Positions 53,983 to 63,632 are shown, counted from the first letter of the stretch. The stretch: DNA of 64,000 nt from Belnapia arida (GCF_016773205.1 NZ_JAETWB010000005.1:186001-250000); one strand, 5' to 3'. Numbers and translations: made by a program. The notes: generated by a model not told the origin, from the sequence alone.

Positions 53983-54461
53983 GCCACGCGCCGGGCGAGG
54001 TCGAGCCAGGGCGCCTCCTGCCAGCTTCGGCAGGCGAGGCCGGAGGTGGAGGGAAGCACCATCACCGGCGGCGTCCCTTCCCACCAGCCGAAGCGCGGGG
54101 CGCGCAAGCCAAGCCAGCAGGCGGCGGCGGCCTTGCCGTTGAAGGCGAGCAGGCGCGGGGCGACGGCGGCCAGCCGGGCACGGAGGCCGGGCAGGTCGTA
54201 GCCGTCGCGCGGCAGCGTGGCATCCGGGCCGAAGGCGGTCTTGCAGAGATCGGTGAGGCCGATGCCGAGGTCGAGCAGCAGGGGGTACTCCTCCGGCCGG
54301 AAGCGCCGCGGCGTCAGGCCGATGCGGTGCGAAATTTCCCAGAATTTGTTGCCCGGCCCGGCATAATAGGCGCCGCGCGCGGCGGAAACCGTGCCCGCCG
54401 CGCTGCCGCAAATCACCAGCCGCAGGCCGGGGCGGAGCAGGTCCGGCAGGATGTGGCTCAC
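53979..54461 (-). CDS. Mug-type (G:T/U mismatch) DNA glycosylase with altered active-site motif
   Basis: A 160-residue uracil-DNA glycosylase-superfamily protein. GAYYAGPGNKFWEISHRIGL matches the Mug DNA-binding block, and LLAFNGKAAA and VLPSTSGLACR are further family motifs. The canonical GINPG motif containing the catalytic Asn is GSAAG here. The Deinococcus-type Mug subgroup also lacks that Asn and is described as using an Asp; I infer this protein belongs with it. It overlaps both the UMF1 and NAD-GDH genes by 4 nt. Substrate range is therefore uncertain. Confidence 0.85.
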   Translation of the reverse strand: MSHILPDLLRPGLRLVICGSAAGTVSAARGAYYAGPGNKFWEISHRIGLTPRRFRPEEYPLLLDLGIGLTDLCKTAFGPDATLPRDGYDLPGLRARLAAVAPRLLAFNGKAAAACWLGLRAPRFGWWEGTPPVMVLPSTSGLACRSWQEAPWLDLARRVA

Positions 54462-57400
54462 GCCACCGCCGCCAGCGCCCGGACCGCGACGCCGATCGCC
54501 GCCAGGTCGCCGGCCATCGCCGCCTCGCGCGCCAGGGCGAGGGGCGGCTCGATCCGGGGCGCGGTGCCGGCGAGGCGGGCGGCGGCCAGCCGGGCCTGGG
54601 CCGTGCCGAGATCGGCGAGCAGCGCCGCCCGAGCGCGCGGGCCGAAGGCGCCGGGCGCGGGCGCGGCCTGGGCCGCTTGGCGCAGTGCCTCGACCCCGTA
54701 TTCCGCGCCGATGGCGGACCAGGCGGCGGCGGCCTCCTCGGGCGCGGCACCGGTGGCGCCGGCCAGTTGCAGGATGACCGGCGCGGCGGCCAGCCGCCCG
54801 GCGGCGGAGGCCAGCGCCACGGCGGCCTCAGGCAGCCCGGCCTCGCGCCAGGCGGCGGCCTCGGGGCCGGGCTCGGTGCCGGCGACCAGGGCCTCGACGC
54901 CAGGGCGAAGGGCGGCCAGCGCCAGCTCCAGCGGCCGGGGTGCGTCGAGCAGGGCGAGCGCGGCCTCCTCCTGCAGGCGGCGCAGCGCCAGCAGCAGGTC
55001 GAGCCGGGCGGGGGCCGGAGCGGCGCATGCATCCGCCGCATCGGCCACGCCGGGCAGGGCGAAGACCTCGCCGGCCAGCCAGGCGGCGCGGGCGATGGTC
55101 ACCGGGTCGGCCGCCGCCGCCAGCCGGCCGAGGGCGGCGCAGCCGAGGCGGTTCGCCACCTCATTGGCAATGGCGGTCGCCACCAGCTCCCGCCGCAGCC
55201 GGTGCCGGGCGATCATCTCCGGGAAGCGCGCCTGCAAGGGATGCGGGAAATAGGCGAGCAGCAACGGGGCGAAGACCGGGTCGTCCGGCAGGTCGCTCTC
55301 CTCGATCGCCTCGGTGAGCCACAGCTTGGCGAGCGGCAGCAGCGCGGCGATGGCGGGGCGGGTGAGCGCCTCGCCGGCAGCGATGCGGCTCGTCATGGTG
55401 GCGGCATCGGGCAGGCCGGCGACGCTGCGGTCAAGCACGCCCGCCGCCTCCAGCCGCTGCATCAGCGCGGCCTGGGCCGGCAGCGCCTCGGCCCCGGTGC
55501 GTTCCTCGAGCGAGACGGCGAGGGCTTGCTGCGCATTGTCGCGCAGCACCAGCTCCGCCACCTCGTCCGTCATCCCGGCGAGCAACGCGTCGCGCTGGGT
55601 GCGCGTCAGCGCGCCGGAGGATTCCGCATCGGCGAGCAGGATCTTGATGTTCACCTCGTGGTCGCTGGTGGAGACGCCGGCGGAGTTGTCGAGCGCGTCG
55701 GTATTGATGCGTCCGCCCGCGCGGGCGATCTCGACGCGCCCGGCCTGGGTGACGGCGAGGTTGGCGCCCTCCCCCACCACGCGGGCGCGGATCTCGTGGC
55801 CGTTGACGCGGAGCGCGTCGTTGGCGCGGTCGCCGGCCTCGGCCTGGCTCTCGCTGCCTGCTTTCACATAGGTGCCGATGCCGCCGAAATAGAGCAGGTC
55901 GACCTGGGCGCGGAGGATGGCCTGCATCAGCGCCGCCGGCTCGATCCGCTCCGCCTCGATACCGAGCAGGGCGCGCACCTGCGGCGAGAGCGGGATAGTC
56001 TTCAGGCTGCGCGGGAAGACGCCGCCGCCGGCCGAGATCCTCGCCGTGTCGTAGTCGGCCCAGGAGGAGCGCGGCAGGGCGAAGAGGCGGTGGCGCTCGG
56101 CGAAGGAGGCGGCCGGGTCGGGCGTGGGATCGAGGAAGATGTGGCGGTGGTCGAAGGCGGCGACCAGCTTCGTGCGCGGCGAGATCAGCAGCCCGTTGCC
56201 GAAGACGTCGCCCGACATGTCGCCGACGCCGGCGCAGGTGAAGTCCTCGGCGAAGATGTCGTGGCCGAGCTCGGCGAAGTGCCGCGCCACCATCACCCAG
56301 GCGCCGCGTGCGGTGATGCCCATGCCCTTGTGGTCGTAGCCGGCCGAGCCGCCGCTGGCGAAGGCGTCGCCCAGCCAGAAGCCGTACTCGGCGGAGAGGC
56401 CGTTGGCGATGTCGGAGAAGGTCGCGGTGCCCTTGTCGGCGGCGACGACCATGTAGGGGTCGTCGCCGTCGCGCCGCACCACGCGCGCGGGCGGCACCAC
56501 GCCCTGCGGCGAGAGGTTGTCGGTGATGTCGAGCAGCCCGCGGATCAGCAGCCGGTAGCAGGCGACGCCTTCGGCCTGGAAGGCCTCGCGCTCGGCGGGG
56601 ATATTCTTGAGCACGAAGCCGCCCTTCGCGCCGGTCGGCACGATGACAACGTTCTTCACCCGCTGCGCCTTCATCAGCCCGAGGACCTCGGTGCGGAAAT
56701 CCTCCCGCCGGTCGGACCAGCGGATGCCGCCACGCGCCACCGGCCCGGCGCGCAGATGCACGCCCTCCATCCGCGGCGAATGGACGAAGACCTCGCGCCA
56801 GGGCCGCGGCGCCGGCATCTCGCCCGCCGCGGCGCTGTCAATCTTCAGCGAGAGGTAGCCATGGCCCTGGAAGTAGTTGGTCCGCAGCACCGCGCCCAGC
56901 ACTTGGTGCAGGCGGGAGAGGATGCGGTCCTCGTCCGGGTTCTCGACGGTGTCGAGCAGGGCGCGCCAAGCGTCATCCAGCGCCGCCTCCTCGCCGCGCG
57001 GGCGGTCCGGGTCGAAGCGGGCGTGGAAGAGGTCGAGCAGCAGCCGAGCCGCCGCTGGATGGGCGGCGAGCGCCGCCTCCACGCTGGCCTGGGCGAAGGC
57101 AAAGCCGACCTGCTTCAGCCAGCGATAGAGCGCGCGCAGCAGCCAGCATTCCCGCCAGCCGAGGCCGGCACGGAGCACGAGGCGGTTGAAACCATCCGCC
57201 TCCGCGCGGCCGTCGAGCAGGGCGGCCAGCGCCTCGAGCAGGGCGGGGAAGCGGGCGGGCTCGGCGGCGGCGCCGGGCTCCAGGGTGAAGACGTGCAGCA
57301 CGACGGCCCCGGCCCCGGCGGGGACAAGGCGGTGCGGCACTTCTTCGATGGCGCGGAGGTCGAGGCTCTCGAAGAGCGGCAGCGCATCGGCCAGCGGCAA

Positions 57401-59086
57401 CGGGCCGCCGGGATTGGCCAGCCGCAGCACGAGGCCGGCGGCGCCCGGCGGCCGGGCCAGCGCGGCGGCGGGGCGGCCCTCGGCAAGCGCCCGTTCGGCG
57501 AGCGCGAGGTCGGCCGCCCCCTCGGCGCCGGTCGCCGTCTCGCGGTAGCCGGGCGGGAAGGCCTCTTGCCAGCGGGCCAGCAGCGCCGCGGCGGCGGCCT
57601 CCCCCCGCTCGGCGGCCAGCGCCTCGGAGAGCCGGTCGGCGAAGCCGCGCGCCGCCTGGGCGACGGCCGTCTCCAGCGCCGCCTCGTCCAGTTCGGGCGG
57701 ATGCGCCGGGTCGGTGCCGATGATGTAGTGGATGCGCGCCAGCGGCGAATCGCCGAGCGCGATGTACCAGGCGCTCAGCCGGCCGCCGCAGGCCCGCGCC
57801 AGCATGGCGCCCACGCGCTCGCGCAGCCGGGTGTCGAAGGTGTCGCGCGGCAGCCAGGCGATGGCCGAGACGAAGCGGCCGAAGGGGTCGCGCCGCAGCA
57901 CCAGCGCCGGGCGCGGCCTGATCTGCAGGTCGAGCGCGCGGCGGGCGGCCGCCAGGATCTCCGGCTCCGGGGCCTGGAACAGCTCGTCGCGCGGCCAGGT
58001 GTCGAGGATGTTGCGCAGCGCGCGGCCGTCATGCGCCTCCGGGTCGTAGCCGGCGGCGGAGAGGATGCGGTCCACCTTCTCCGCCAGCAACGGGATGCTG
58101 CGCGGGTTGCGGTTGTAGGCCGAGGCGGCGAAGAGGCCGAGGAAAAGCCGCAGCCCCGCCACCTGCCCCTCGGCGCCGAGCAGGTCGGTGACGATCACGT
58201 CGGCATGCTGCGGGCGATGCACCGTGCTCCGCATATTGGCCTTGGCGATGGTGACGGCGGCGCTGTCGGTCAGCGCGGCGCGGAGCGCGGGCGGCAGGGC
58301 GCCCTCGCCGCGCAGCACGTCGAAGACGGGCAGGGCAGCGTCGCGCAGCAGGCCGAGATTCTCGGCCTCCACCGGGTGCAGCGCCCCTTCGGGCGTGAGG
58401 TCGAGGCGGCGATGGCCGAGCAGGACGTAATTGTCCTCGCCCAGCCAGCGTAGGAAGCCGATGGCGCCCGGCTCGGCGCGGGGCGCCACCTCCGCCGCCG
58501 CCTGGCGCAGCAGGGCGGCCATGGCGGGAAAGTCCTCCACGGCGCGGCGGGTATCGGCCATCGCCCGGGTCAGCGCCGCTTCGAGCCCGGCCCAGTCATC
58601 GGGCGCCACGGCGGGCTGGCCCGGCAGCAGCGCGGTGGGCGCGGCGCCGAGGGTGATGCGCATCATGCTCTCGGGGGCGCCCTCGCCGCCGAGGGAGAGC
58701 AGGCGTCCGGCCGCGTCGCGCCGCACCGGTACCACGGGGTGGAGGAGCTGGCGTACCACCCGCCCCTGCCGGGCGAGCGCACCGAGCGCGCTGTCCACCA
58801 GGAAGGGCATGTCGTCGGTGACGATCTCCGCCACCGCATGCGGCCCCTGCCCGGCGGCGGGCGGGATGAGGCGGATGCGGGCGCCCCCCGGCGGCCGGTC
58901 CTGCGCCAGGGCGAAGAGGCTGGCGGCGGCGGCGGCCACCGCCTCCGGCGCGGCAAGCTCGGCGGCCGGCACATCGGCATGCAGGACGCGGAGCAGATGG
59001 GCGGCATCCGCCGGAAGGGCGGGGGCCTGGCGCCTCAGCGCCTCCTCCGCCAGGCGGAGCAGTTCAAGCCGGGCCGGCTCGGTCAT
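54458..59086 (-). CDS. NAD-glutamate dehydrogenase, large (180 kDa-type)
   Basis: A 1542-residue NAD-dependent glutamate dehydrogenase catalysing oxidative deamination of glutamate. The N-terminal ~700 residues are regulatory with ACT-like segments; the catalytic core has VARGGIRWSDRREDFRTEVL, MKAQRVKNVVIVPTGAKGGF, DKGTATFSDIANGLS and DMSGDVFGNGLL. VAPAR-ending glycine-rich helices close the protein. This type is found mainly in alphaproteobacteria and actinobacteria, usually catabolic. The ATG 59086 is divergent from the JmjC gene. The downstream glycosylase and UMF1 genes overlap by 4 nt each, so they are probably co-transcribed. Confidence 0.96.
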   Translation of the reverse strand: MTEPARLELLRLAEEALRRQAPALPADAAHLLRVLHADVPAAELAAPEAVAAAAASLFALAQDRPPGGARIRLIPPAAGQGPHAVAEIVTDDMPFLVDSALGALARQGRVVRQLLHPVVPVRRDAAGRLLSLGGEGAPESMMRITLGAAPTALLPGQPAVAPDDWAGLEAALTRAMADTRRAVEDFPAMAALLRQAAAEVAPRAEPGAIGFLRWLGEDNYVLLGHRRLDLTPEGALHPVEAENLGLLRDAALPVFDVLRGEGALPPALRAALTDSAAVTIAKANMRSTVHRPQHADVIVTDLLGAEGQVAGLRLFLGLFAASAYNRNPRSIPLLAEKVDRILSAAGYDPEAHDGRALRNILDTWPRDELFQAPEPEILAAARRALDLQIRPRPALVLRRDPFGRFVSAIAWLPRDTFDTRLRERVGAMLARACGGRLSAWYIALGDSPLARIHYIIGTDPAHPPELDEAALETAVAQAARGFADRLSEALAAERGEAAAAALLARWQEAFPPGYRETATGAEGAADLALAERALAEGRPAAALARPPGAAGLVLRLANPGGPLPLADALPLFESLDLRAIEEVPHRLVPAGAGAVVLHVFTLEPGAAAEPARFPALLEALAALLDGRAEADGFNRLVLRAGLGWRECWLLRALYRWLKQVGFAFAQASVEAALAAHPAAARLLLDLFHARFDPDRPRGEEAALDDAWRALLDTVENPDEDRILSRLHQVLGAVLRTNYFQGHGYLSLKIDSAAAGEMPAPRPWREVFVHSPRMEGVHLRAGPVARGGIRWSDRREDFRTEVLGLMKAQRVKNVVIVPTGAKGGFVLKNIPAEREAFQAEGVACYRLLIRGLLDITDNLSPQGVVPPARVVRRDGDDPYMVVAADKGTATFSDIANGLSAEYGFWLGDAFASGGSAGYDHKGMGITARGAWVMVARHFAELGHDIFAEDFTCAGVGDMSGDVFGNGLLISPRTKLVAAFDHRHIFLDPTPDPAASFAERHRLFALPRSSWADYDTARISAGGGVFPRSLKTIPLSPQVRALLGIEAERIEPAALMQAILRAQVDLLYFGGIGTYVKAGSESQAEAGDRANDALRVNGHEIRARVVGEGANLAVTQAGRVEIARAGGRINTDALDNSAGVSTSDHEVNIKILLADAESSGALTRTQRDALLAGMTDEVAELVLRDNAQQALAVSLEERTGAEALPAQAALMQRLEAAGVLDRSVAGLPDAATMTSRIAAGEALTRPAIAALLPLAKLWLTEAIEESDLPDDPVFAPLLLAYFPHPLQARFPEMIARHRLRRELVATAIANEVANRLGCAALGRLAAAADPVTIARAAWLAGEVFALPGVADAADACAAPAPARLDLLLALRRLQEEAALALLDAPRPLELALAALRPGVEALVAGTEPGPEAAAWREAGLPEAAVALASAAGRLAAAPVILQLAGATGAAPEEAAAAWSAIGAEYGVEALRQAAQAAPAPGAFGPRARAALLADLGTAQARLAAARLAGTAPRIEPPLALAREAAMAGDLAAIGVAVRALAAVA

Positions 59087-59199
59087 CCGTCGTATCCCCC
59101 CGTGGTTCGGCCGCCCCTCTCTTCGCGGCTTCCGCCGCCTGCGGCAAGCCTAACGGAACGGTCCCGCTTCGGCGCGCGATCTGCTACACCGCGGGCATC

Positions 59200-60423
59200 A
59201 TGACCATGACCCTTGCCGAGCTGCTCGCCCCGGTGACGCCCGAGCGGTTCTTCACCGAGTATCATGACCGCAAGCCGCTGCATGTGCAGGGCGGGGCGGC
59301 GAAATTCGCCCATGTCCTATCCTGGCGGCAGATCAACCGGCTGCTGGACATGACCCATATCTGGTCCGGCCACTCGCTGCAGCTGGTGATGGACGGCACG
59401 CCGGTGCCGCCCGAGCAGTATTGCGGCCGCGCCACCAGCCGGGACAATGCCCAGGTGCTGCAGCCCGAGGCACCCAAGGTGCGGGACTGGGTGAAGCGCG
59501 GCGCCAGCATCGTCATGAACGACGTGGACAGCCTCACCCCCGGCCTCGCCGCCGTCTCCGCAGCGCTGGAGGGGGCCGGGCTCGGCAAGGCGCAGGCCAA
59601 CGTCTACATCTCCTGGCAGAGCCACAAGGCCTTCCCCGCGCATTTCGACACGCATGAGGTCTGGGCGGTGCAGGTCGAGGGCGAGAAGACCTGGAACCTC
59701 TGGGACGGTCGCGCCGAGTGGCCGATCGCCCACCCCGTCTTCCGCGCGATGCCCCAGGCGCAGCACGAGCAGCAGAAGGGCCGGCTGCGCGAGAAGGTGC
59801 TGATGCGGCCGGGCGATCTGCTCTACCTGCCGCGCGGCTGGTACCACGATGCGCTGGCCGAGGCGCCGGCCTCGGTCCACATCGCCTATGGCGTGCATGC
59901 GCCACTCGGGATGGACCTGCTCAACATCCTGGTCGAGCGGGCGCTCTACGACCCCGAGTTCCGCAAGCCCCTGCCCCGGCAGGACGGCTCTGCGGCGGCC
60001 AAATTCGCCCTCACCAGCCGCGCTGGCGCACTCGGCCAGCGCCTGGCCGAACTCTGCCGCGAGCCGAAGGTGATGGAGGTGCTGGAGCGCTTCGTCGCCG
60101 ACTACCGCTTCCATCGCGGCGGCAACGACCTGCTGGCCGCCCGCGACATCGCCCCGGCCAGCGAAAAGCCGGGCGTGGAGACCGACGCGCCCGCCTTCCG
60201 TGTGCTGGCGCCGGGGGCGAAGCCCGTGCGGCGCGGGGCGGAGTGGGTGCTGAAGACCGCCGGCGGCGTGTTGCCGCTCGCCGGCGCCGAGGTGGAGGCG
60301 GCCGGCTGGTTGCTCGCCCGGCCGGATGTGGCGGAGCCGGAGCTGCGCGCGGCTCATCCAGGGGTGGATGCGGCGGCGCTGCTGGCGCGGCTGCGGGATG
60401 CGGGGCTGCTGGTCGCCGCATGA
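59200..60423 (+). CDS. JmjC-domain cupin protein, ribosomal-oxygenase-like
   Basis: A 407-residue Fe(II)/2-oxoglutarate oxygenase fold. His148 and Asp150 in FPAHFDTHEVWAVQVEGEKTW and His216 in LLYLPRGWYHDAL form the metal triad. The C-terminal part contains a winged-helix-like domain, and the overall plan is that of YcfD/RoxA-type protein hydroxylases. GEKTWNLW is also conserved in that group. The target protein is not determined. A start upstream (ATG 59200 or 59206) is ambiguous. The 3' end overlaps the OmpA-like gene by four bases. Confidence 0.85.
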   Translation: MTMTLAELLAPVTPERFFTEYHDRKPLHVQGGAAKFAHVLSWRQINRLLDMTHIWSGHSLQLVMDGTPVPPEQYCGRATSRDNAQVLQPEAPKVRDWVKRGASIVMNDVDSLTPGLAAVSAALEGAGLGKAQANVYISWQSHKAFPAHFDTHEVWAVQVEGEKTWNLWDGRAEWPIAHPVFRAMPQAQHEQQKGRLREKVLMRPGDLLYLPRGWYHDALAEAPASVHIAYGVHAPLGMDLLNILVERALYDPEFRKPLPRQDGSAAAKFALTSRAGALGQRLAELCREPKVMEVLERFVADYRFHRGGNDLLAARDIAPASEKPGVETDAPAFRVLAPGAKPVRRGAEWVLKTAGGVLPLAGAEVEAAGWLLARPDVAEPELRAAHPGVDAAALLARLRDAGLLVAA

Positions 60424-60857
60424 TGATCCCGCTGATTGCTGCCGCCCTGCTGCTGCCCGGCCTCGTCTTGTCCAAGACGGTCTGGGCGCAGCCCCGCCCC
60501 TTCTCCTGCATCGGTGCCGAGCAGCTGGAGGATGACGCCTTCGCCATTCCCTTTGCCCGTGGCGCCGCCCAGCCGCGGGAGGAGGCACGGACCAACCTGG
60601 CCGCCGCCGCCGAACGGGCGAAGCGCGAGCCGGAGCGGATGCTCTGCGTGCTCGGCCATGCCGACCAGCAGGAAGGCGGGGCGCAGGCCGGCTTGCAGCT
60701 GGCCGCGAAGCGCGCCGGGGCGGTGGCCGAGGCGCTGGCGAAGCTGGGGGTGGAGCGCGACCGCATCCGCGCCGAGGCGCGCCGGGCCGCCTTCGCCCGT
60801 GGCGCCGTACCGGCGGAGCGGAGCGTGACTGTGGTGCTGCTGCCGCCGGCACCCTGA
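60420..60857 (+). CDS. small exported OmpA-like domain protein
   Basis: A 145-residue protein with a signal peptide (MIPLIAAALLLPGLVLSKTVWA). The mature part begins RPFSCIGAEQLEDDAFAI and contains an OmpA C-terminal-like fold: LCVLGHADQQEGGAQAGLQLAAKRAGAVAEALAKLGV. That region is related to peptidoglycan-binding domains, though the Asp/Arg pair is not obvious. ATG 60420 overlaps the JmjC stop; ATG 60423 is equally possible. Function is unknown. Confidence 0.65.
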   Translation: MMIPLIAAALLLPGLVLSKTVWAQPRPFSCIGAEQLEDDAFAIPFARGAAQPREEARTNLAAAAERAKREPERMLCVLGHADQQEGGAQAGLQLAAKRAGAVAEALAKLGVERDRIRAEARRAAFARGAVPAERSVTVVLLPPAP

Positions 60858-60863
60858 GGCGCG

Positions 60864-61109
60864 TCAGGGGGCGTGAACAGCCGCCATCAGATCGACGGCG
60901 ACCAGCCGGGTATCGAGCCACGGCGAATGCCAGGCGGCCAGCAACGGGTCCGGATGCACCGCGACCGTGTATTGGCCGGCCGCGACCCGCCTGGCCTCTT
61001 CGGCGGATCGGGCGTGGATCTGGCAGGGGTTCCGGTGCCAGCTCAGGCCCCAGGCGGGATCCGTCAGCCCATCAAGGGCCGGACGCAGCATGAACAGGGA
61101 TGTCGACAT
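60864..61109 (-). CDS. hypothetical protein, 81 residues
   Basis: A small protein (MSTSLFMLRPALDGLTDPAWGLSW) with LSWHRNPCQIHARSAEEARR and TRLVAVDLMAAVHAP. No signal peptide or membrane segment. Its coding strand is supported by lack of any other gene over the stretch, a defined ATG and an AT-richer upstream region at 61110-61165. Family unrecognised. It converges on the OmpA-like gene and lies 55 bp downstream of the amidase gene. Confidence 0.55.
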   Translation of the reverse strand: MSTSLFMLRPALDGLTDPAWGLSWHRNPCQIHARSAEEARRVAAGQYTVAVHPDPLLAAWHSPWLDTRLVAVDLMAAVHAP

Positions 61110-61164
61110 TTTCCGAACCGCTGGGGTGAAACGAAAAAGACAGCGATGCTGTCCTTCTCATCCG

Positions 61165-62640
61165 CTACGGTGAATGGGTCGAACTGGATGCGTGGTTTGG
61201 ATCGGAATTGCGCACGCCTGGATCACGCTTCCCTGAATGCCGTGTCCAGCCTGCCTCTTGCCAAAGAGGCCAAGGCTCCGCCGCCTCCCACTCCCGCGCC
61301 AGGGCGCAGAGCAGCCCGTCCGCGCCGGGCTGCCCGACGAGCTGGAAGCCGATGGGCAGGCCAGCGGAGGAAGGCCGGCTTGGCAGCGCGAGGCCCGGCA
61401 ACCCGGCCAGGTTGGCGAAATTGGTGAAGACGGCATGGCCACGCGGCCCGACTGCCTGGCCGTCGATGACGGGCGGCGCGACCTCCTCGGCCGGCCAGGG
61501 CAGGGCGGCGGCGGCCGGGGTCAGGATCAGGTCATAGGCGGTGAAGAAGCTGGCCATCCGCCGACGGAGAGCGGCGATGCCGTCGAGTGCGGCGAAGAGT
61601 GCGGTGGCGGGGAGCGCCCGGCCAGCCTCGGCCATCTCCCGCAGCATGGGCGCGCTGGCCTCGCCGCCGCGCGCCGCCAGCAGCCAGGCGAGGCCGGCCT
61701 GGCCGATGGGGTTGAACAGCGCGGCCAGCATCTCCGTCTCGAAGGGCGGCGCGCCTTCCTCCACATGATGACCGAGTTCGGCGAGCCGCGCCGCCGCCGC
61801 CGCGGTGCTGGCGGCGATCTCCGGATCGACCGGGTTGGCGCCGAAGCGGGGGACGAAGAGGATGCGCTGCCGCCCCGGCACCGCTGGCACGGCGAAGGGA
61901 GGCAGGGCATGGCTCAGCGGGTCCCGCGCGTCGGGCGGGGCGAGCAGGGCGAGGAAGGCGATCAGGTCGGCGCTGGTGCGGGCGATGGGGCCGATCTGCT
62001 CGAGGTCGAGCAGGATGGCGGGCAGCCCGTCGCAGCGCGGCACCCGGCCGGGCGTCGGCTTCAGCCCGACCAGTCCGGCATGGGAAGCAGGGCGACGAAT
62101 GGATCCTCCACCATCCGTGCCGAGCGCCAGCGGCCCGAGCCCGGCCGCGACCGCCGCGACAGCCCCGCCGGAGGAGCCACCCGGCGTCAGCGCCATGTTC
62201 CACGGGTTGCGGGTCGGGCCGAAGACCGGGTTGCTTGTATAGCCCTGGAGGGTGAATTCCGGGACGTTCGTCTTGCCGAGCGGCACCAGCCCGGCGGCGC
62301 GCAGCCGGGCGACCAGCAGCTCGTCCCGCTCCGGTACGCCGCCCGCGAAGAGTGGGCTGCCCCAGGCGCAGGGCAGGCCGGCCATGGCGATGTTGTCCTT
62401 CACCGTGAAGGGCACGCCATCGAGCGGCGAAAGCGGAAGGCCGGCACGCCAGCGGGCGGTGCTCGCCGCGGCGGCAGCGCGGGCGCCGTGCTCGTCGAGG
62501 GCGATGATGGCGTTGAGGCGCGGGTTCAGCCGCTCGACCCGCGCCAGCACCGCCTCCAGCGCCTCGGTCGGGGATAGCCGACCCTGCGCGAAGCGGCCGG
62601 CCAGCGCGGTGGCGGAAAGAAAGGCGAGATCCTCGCTCAT
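61165..62640 (-). CDS. amidase-signature-family amidase with extra C-terminal tail
   Basis: A 491-residue cytoplasmic amidase. TVKDNIAMAG holds the catalytic Lys, and LTPGGSSGGAVAAVAAGLGPLALGTDGGGSIRRPA holds the Ser-cisSer-Lys motif. FVTNFANLAGLPGLALPS-type and LPIGFQLVGQPGAD closings are normal. The final ~25 residues (HSGKRDPGVRNSDPNHASSS) have a polar composition unlike the family. The ATG 62640 overlaps the upstream nitronate-monooxygenase stop by 4 nt. Its amide substrate is unknown; it is not part of a GatCAB set. Confidence 0.9.
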   Translation of the reverse strand: MSEDLAFLSATALAGRFAQGRLSPTEALEAVLARVERLNPRLNAIIALDEHGARAAAAASTARWRAGLPLSPLDGVPFTVKDNIAMAGLPCAWGSPLFAGGVPERDELLVARLRAAGLVPLGKTNVPEFTLQGYTSNPVFGPTRNPWNMALTPGGSSGGAVAAVAAGLGPLALGTDGGGSIRRPASHAGLVGLKPTPGRVPRCDGLPAILLDLEQIGPIARTSADLIAFLALLAPPDARDPLSHALPPFAVPAVPGRQRILFVPRFGANPVDPEIAASTAAAAARLAELGHHVEEGAPPFETEMLAALFNPIGQAGLAWLLAARGGEASAPMLREMAEAGRALPATALFAALDGIAALRRRMASFFTAYDLILTPAAAALPWPAEEVAPPVIDGQAVGPRGHAVFTNFANLAGLPGLALPSRPSSAGLPIGFQLVGQPGADGLLCALAREWEAAEPWPLWQEAGWTRHSGKRDPGVRNSDPNHASSSTHSP

Positions 62641-63602
62641 CCCATCATCCCGCGCAGGCGGGCAAGGCCGGCCGACGCCTCCTCGGCCATGCGGGCGATG
62701 ATGGCGCCGGCCGGCTCCACCCCCTCAATCAGGCCGACGCATTGGCCGGCCCAGACATAGCTCTCCGCAAGGTCGCCGCCATCGGTGCCGCGGGCATTGG
62801 CGGTGCCGGCGATCATGGCGATCAGCTCCTCCTTCGGCGCCCCGGCGGCCTCGGCGGCGACGATGCGCTCCGCATGCGGGCTGCGCAGCACACGGCCGGG
62901 CATGCCGAGCGTCCGCTTGATGAGCATGGTGTCGCCCGGCGCCGCAGCCGCCAGGGCGTTCTTGTAGTTGTCATGCGCGATGGCCTCGGCGCTGGCGACG
63001 AAGCGGGTGCCCATCTCCACCCCCTCGGCGCCAAGGGCGAGGGCGGCCAGCAGCCCGGCGCCGGTGGCGATGCCGCCCGAGGCGAGCACCGGGATCTTCA
63101 CCGCCGCCACGGTGCGCGGGACCATCACCATGGTCGTCTCATCGGAACGGCCGATATGGCCGCCGCCCTCGTAGCCGACGGTCGCCACCATGTCGGCGCC
63201 GGCGGCCTCGGCCTTCCGCGCCAGCTCGGGCCCGGCGGTCAGCACCAGGGTCTTCGCCCCCACCTGCTCGCAGCGGCGGATGAAGGGGGCCGGGTTTCCG
63301 GCGGTCAGCGCGATGATCCGCACCCCCTCCTCCAGCGCCGCCTCAAGGCCCGGGGTGATGTCGTTGCGGCCGATCGGAAAGTTCACCGCGAAGGGCTTGT
63401 CCGTCAGGCTGCGGCAGCGGCGGATCTCGGCCCGCAGCGCCTCCGGCCCGTCGAGGCCGGCGGTGCTGATCTGCCCGAGCCCGCCCGCGTTGGAGACGGC
63501 GGCGGCGAGGTCAGCGAAGGCCACGCGCGCCAGCCCGCCCTGCACGATCGGGTAGCGGATGCCGAGCAGGCGGGTGACGCGGGTTTCGATGGCGTGCGAC
63601 AT
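62637..63602 (-). CDS. nitronate monooxygenase / 2-nitropropane dioxygenase-like protein
   Basis: A 321-residue TIM-barrel FMN enzyme. LGIRYPIVQGGLARVAFADLAAAVSNAGGLGQIS is the family N-terminus; IPVLASGGIATGAGLLAALALGAEGVEMGTRFV provides the phosphate-binding loop, and VGYEGGGHIGRSDETTMVMVP the conserved catalytic-region His. ATG 63602 gives normal length. It forms an apparent operon with the amidase (4-nt overlap) and is divergent from the VOC gene. Enoyl reductase-type (FabK) activity is an alternative for this superfamily. Confidence 0.9.
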   Translation of the reverse strand: MSHAIETRVTRLLGIRYPIVQGGLARVAFADLAAAVSNAGGLGQISTAGLDGPEALRAEIRRCRSLTDKPFAVNFPIGRNDITPGLEAALEEGVRIIALTAGNPAPFIRRCEQVGAKTLVLTAGPELARKAEAAGADMVATVGYEGGGHIGRSDETTMVMVPRTVAAVKIPVLASGGIATGAGLLAALALGAEGVEMGTRFVASAEAIAHDNYKNALAAAAPGDTMLIKRTLGMPGRVLRSPHAERIVAAEAAGAPKEELIAMIAGTANARGTDGGDLAESYVWAGQCVGLIEGVEPAGAIIARMAEEASAGLARLRGMMG

Positions 63603-63632
63603 GGAATCCTTGGGGCTGAGGAAATTGGGATC

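Noticed and set aside
54677-58453. 1258-codon plus-strand ORF
   Set aside because: Fully antisense to the NAD-glutamate dehydrogenase; low-complexity Gly/Ala/Arg/Glu composition typical of shadows in this GC range.
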